Assembly: GCA_945897655.1 (NCBI GenBank)
Contig: CAMDHB010000135.1
Coordinates: 1 to 8,555 of the forward strand
Direction: 5' to 3'
DNA from: Pseudorhodobacter antarcticus
GTDB lineage: Bacteria > Pseudomonadota > Alphaproteobacteria > Rhodobacterales > Rhodobacteraceae
DNA length: 8,555 nucleotides
Shown here in pieces: positions 7,418 through 8,555 of this stretch; within the stretch, counting starts at the first letter, position 1, and each line of letters begins with the position of its first letter. The translations under genes and the position numbers were made by a program. The notes under the pieces are model-generated. The model made no database searches and was not told the origin of the DNA. It saw only the letters and a list, made by a program, of their open reading frames with translations.

Positions 7418-7443
7418 AGACGCCTGTGGGGGCTGCATGTCAA
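7415..7443 (-). promoter_or_regulatory. Candidate promoter of the SulP gene
   Basis: On the minus strand an exact TTGACA (7443-7438) is followed after 17 nt by TCTTGT (7420-7415), a poor but possible -10 box. Transcription would begin near 7408, giving a leader of about 19 nt to the ATG at 7389. The match supports moving the SulP start downstream of the TTG. Confidence 0.45.
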
Positions 7444-7477
7444 CAGGGGCCGCAGGAGCGGGTGGGGCGTTTTGAAA

Positions 7478-7493
7478 CCTGTGGCAGAACAGG
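7478..7493 (-). terminator. Weak terminator-like hairpin after truA
   Basis: On the minus strand, CCTGT-TCTGCC-ACAGG is a 5-bp stem followed by TTTCAAAAC, 4 nt after the truA TAA. The stem is short and the T-run poor, so termination would be partial at best. Confidence 0.3.
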
Positions 7494-7496
7494 GGG

Positions 7497-8285
7497 TTAG
7501 TTTGCGGGGTTTACCGATGGGAAAGGATTGTCCGCATAGCCCACACCCGTCAGGTACAGGCCCTGCGGCGGGCAGACCGGGCCGCAGGCGGCGCGGTCAC
7601 GGGCCGCTAGTGCGGCGGCGATGCGGCCGGGTTCCCACGACCCGCTGCCCACACGTTCCAGCGACCCCACGATCGAACGGACCTGATTGTGCAGGAATGA
7701 CCGGGCGCGCAGGTGAAAGCGGTATTCCTGGCCCCCGGCGATGGCGTGCTGGGTGATGGTGATCGCGTCCAGCGTCTTGACCGGGCTTTTGGCCTGACAT
7801 TGGCCCGAGCGGAAGGTTGTGAAATCGTGGTTGCCGATCAGATGGGCGGCCCCTTGCTGCATGGCGCTCAGGTCCAACGGTTGCAGCACGCGCCAGACGA
7901 GGCCCAGATCATGGGTCACGGGCGCCCGCCGGGCAATCAGCCGGAACAGATAGCGCCGTTCGGTCGCCGAAAACCTTGCGTGGAAGGTGTCGTCCACGCG
8001 CTCTGCCTGCAAGACAGCGACTGGATGCGGGGCCATGTGCCAGTTCAGCGCCTGCATCAGGCGAAACGGGTCCCAATCGCGGGTCAGGTCGCAATGCGCC
8101 ACCTGCCCGGTGGCATGGACCCCGGTATCGGTGCGTCCTGCACCGGCTATGCTGTGGGGGCCGGGTTCAAGGGCGGCAAGGGCCTGCTCCACGGTCGCCT
8201 GCACAGAAGGCTGCCCCTCGGCCTGACGCTGCCAGCCCTGAAACTGGGCGCCGTCATATTCGATCAGAAGGGCAAAGCGAGGCAT
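7497..8285 (-). CDS. truA: tRNA pseudouridine(38-40) synthase TruA
   Basis: Cytoplasmic tRNA-modifying enzyme that converts uridines 38, 39 and 40 of the anticodon arm to pseudouridine. The product has 262 residues, normal for the family. The N-terminal strand (FALLIEYDGAQFQGWQRQ, residues 4-21) is the typical TruA opening, and the GAGRTDTGVHATGQ segment carries the catalytic Asp at residue 53. RSFLHNQVRSIVGSL near residues 195-210 is the conserved second-domain motif, and GLYLTGVGY closes the fold. The ATG at 8285 has AAGG upstream at about 7 nt spacing. In related bacteria truA often follows def and fmt; here about 270 bp of non-coding DNA lies upstream, so it seems to have its own promoter. 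The gene ends 108 nt before the SulP start and has no functional link to it that I can see. Confidence 0.97.
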   Translation of the reverse strand: MPRFALLIEYDGAQFQGWQRQAEGQPSVQATVEQALAALEPGPHSIAGAGRTDTGVHATGQVAHCDLTRDWDPFRLMQALNWHMAPHPVAVLQAERVDDTFHARFSATERRYLFRLIARRAPVTHDLGLVWRVLQPLDLSAMQQGAAHLIGNHDFTTFRSGQCQAKSPVKTLDAITITQHAIAGGQEYRFHLRARSFLHNQVRSIVGSLERVGSGSWEPGRIAAALAARDRAACGPVCPPQGLYLTGVGYADNPFPSVNPAN

Positions 8286-8323
8286 GGGGGACCTTGGGGC
8301 AGGGGCCCTTTTATGAGGCTGCC

Positions 8324-8352
8324 GAAATAGTCCCGGTGGTTGGCATAAGCAA
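8324..8352 (-). promoter_or_regulatory. Possible truA promoter
   Basis: On the minus strand, TTGCTT (8352-8347) and TATTTC (8329-8324) are spaced by 17 nt and lie about 40 nt upstream of the truA ATG. Each box matches the sigma-70 consensus at only about half its positions, but this is the most AT-rich part of the spacer and it is correctly placed. Confidence 0.35.
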
Positions 8353-8428
8353 GGATAAGTTGAGGAAAGCCTCCTCCCCCACGTAGGTTGGCCGAGGCCC
8401 TAGCCGAGGTCATGCGCTGCCCTTTCCG

Positions 8429-8440
8429 CCGTCCGGACGG
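8429..8440. repeat. 12-bp perfect palindrome CCGTCCGGACGG
   Basis: Perfect dyad without spacer. It overlaps the left arm of the next hairpin by three bases and is part of the palindrome cluster at the right edge. Confidence 0.5.
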
Positions 8441-8456
8441 GGGCCCCAAGCCCCCG
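8438..8456. repeat. GC-rich hairpin CGGGGG / CCCCCG
   Basis: 6-bp perfect stem with a 7-nt loop (8444-8450), lying directly between the neighbouring palindromes. There is no T-run on either strand, so it is not a clear terminator. Confidence 0.5.
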
Positions 8457-8458
8457 GC

Positions 8459-8511
8459 CAGCGCCCGACCTCCGATAGGAGGGCGCTTCTCGCCCCCCAG
8501 GTCGGGCGCTG
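8459..8511. repeat. Long inverted repeat with nested hairpin (REP-like element)
   Basis: Perfect 13-bp arms (CAGCGCCCGACCT at 8459-8471, its complement at 8499-8511) enclose 27 nt. The enclosed part folds further: GGAGGGCG (8478-8485) pairs with CGCCCCCC (8491-8498) with one mismatch and a 5-nt loop. The result is a nearly continuous hairpin of about 53 nt. No T-run follows on either strand. It resembles the intergenic GC-rich palindromic repeats of Rhodobacteraceae genomes, but could also be the end of a structured transcript from beyond the right edge. Confidence 0.6.
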
Positions 8512-8555
8512 TCCTCTGACGGTTTGGCGGAACCGGTCCACCTGAGGTTTGGTCA

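Larger units (their letters stand above)
8286..8555. other. Non-coding right-edge region upstream of truA
   Basis: About 270 bp with no gene I can support. The part next to truA holds the possible promoter. From about 8390 on it is very GC-rich and full of palindromes. One minus-strand frame stays open from the window edge to 8264, but it codes for a Gly/Pro/Arg-rich string, overlaps truA and matches nothing I know. The last 40 bases (from 8512) are not recognised and may belong to a neighbouring gene or element beyond the edge. Confidence 0.6.

Noticed and set aside
7390..7443. N-terminal 18-residue extension of the SulP protein from TTG
   Set aside because: The TTG is part of a consensus -35 box, and the extension contains the promoter and palindrome; the ATG at 7389 fits better.
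8264..8449. Small minus-strand frame upstream of truA
   Set aside because: It overlaps the truA start in another frame, passes through the candidate promoter, and is Gly/Pro/Arg-rich without similarity to anything I know.
8390..8555. Known structured RNA (4.5S, 6S, tmRNA or RNase P RNA)
   Set aside because: The conserved core sequences of these RNAs that I would expect to recognise are absent; only strong palindromes are present.

Overview
The window is high-GC bacterial chromosome with dense coding. It fits an alphaproteobacterium, probably of the Rhodobacterales/Rhodobacteraceae; I infer this from base composition, the look of the proteins and the GC-rich palindromic spacers, not from a marker gene. 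No plasmid, phage, CRISPR array or insertion sequence can be recognised.

Layout from left to right. The 3' part of a copper-exporting P1B-type ATPase gene (copA, plus strand, 1-1215) enters from the left edge. It meets a leftward block of four genes head-on at a short spacer (1216-1295). That spacer holds a small hairpin just after the copA stop and a perfect 13-bp-stem terminator. All remaining genes are on the minus strand. Read in their own direction they are truA (tRNA pseudouridine synthase, 8285-7497), a SulP-family anion transporter with a STAS domain (7389-5782), acs (AMP-forming acetyl-CoA synthetase, 5466-3508) and an MHS-type major facilitator transporter (3383-1296). The transporter lies 124 nt downstream of acs and probably shares its transcript.

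Acs activates acetate to acetyl-CoA, and the downstream MHS transporter probably imports a small carboxylate that feeds it. In this sequence the transporter frame is broken by one in-frame TAA (3105-3107) just after its loop 2-3 motif. Both sides are otherwise intact and in the same frame, so this is either a very recent nonsense mutation or a sequencing error. The transporter also carries a large Ala-rich insertion between transmembrane segments 9 and 10, with an internal duplication at a 66-residue offset.

Non-coding stretches. The 315-bp spacer upstream of acs (5467-5781) is AT-rich for this genome and carries several inverted repeats that could be regulator sites. The spacer upstream of the SulP gene has an exact TTGACA -35 box and a 13-bp palindrome over its probable -10/start region. 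The right edge (8286-8555) has a possible truA promoter and then a cluster of strong GC-rich palindromes that look like an intergenic repeat element. I see no convincing undescribed system. The most notable points are the broken transporter, its repeat-bearing insertion and the palindrome clusters.
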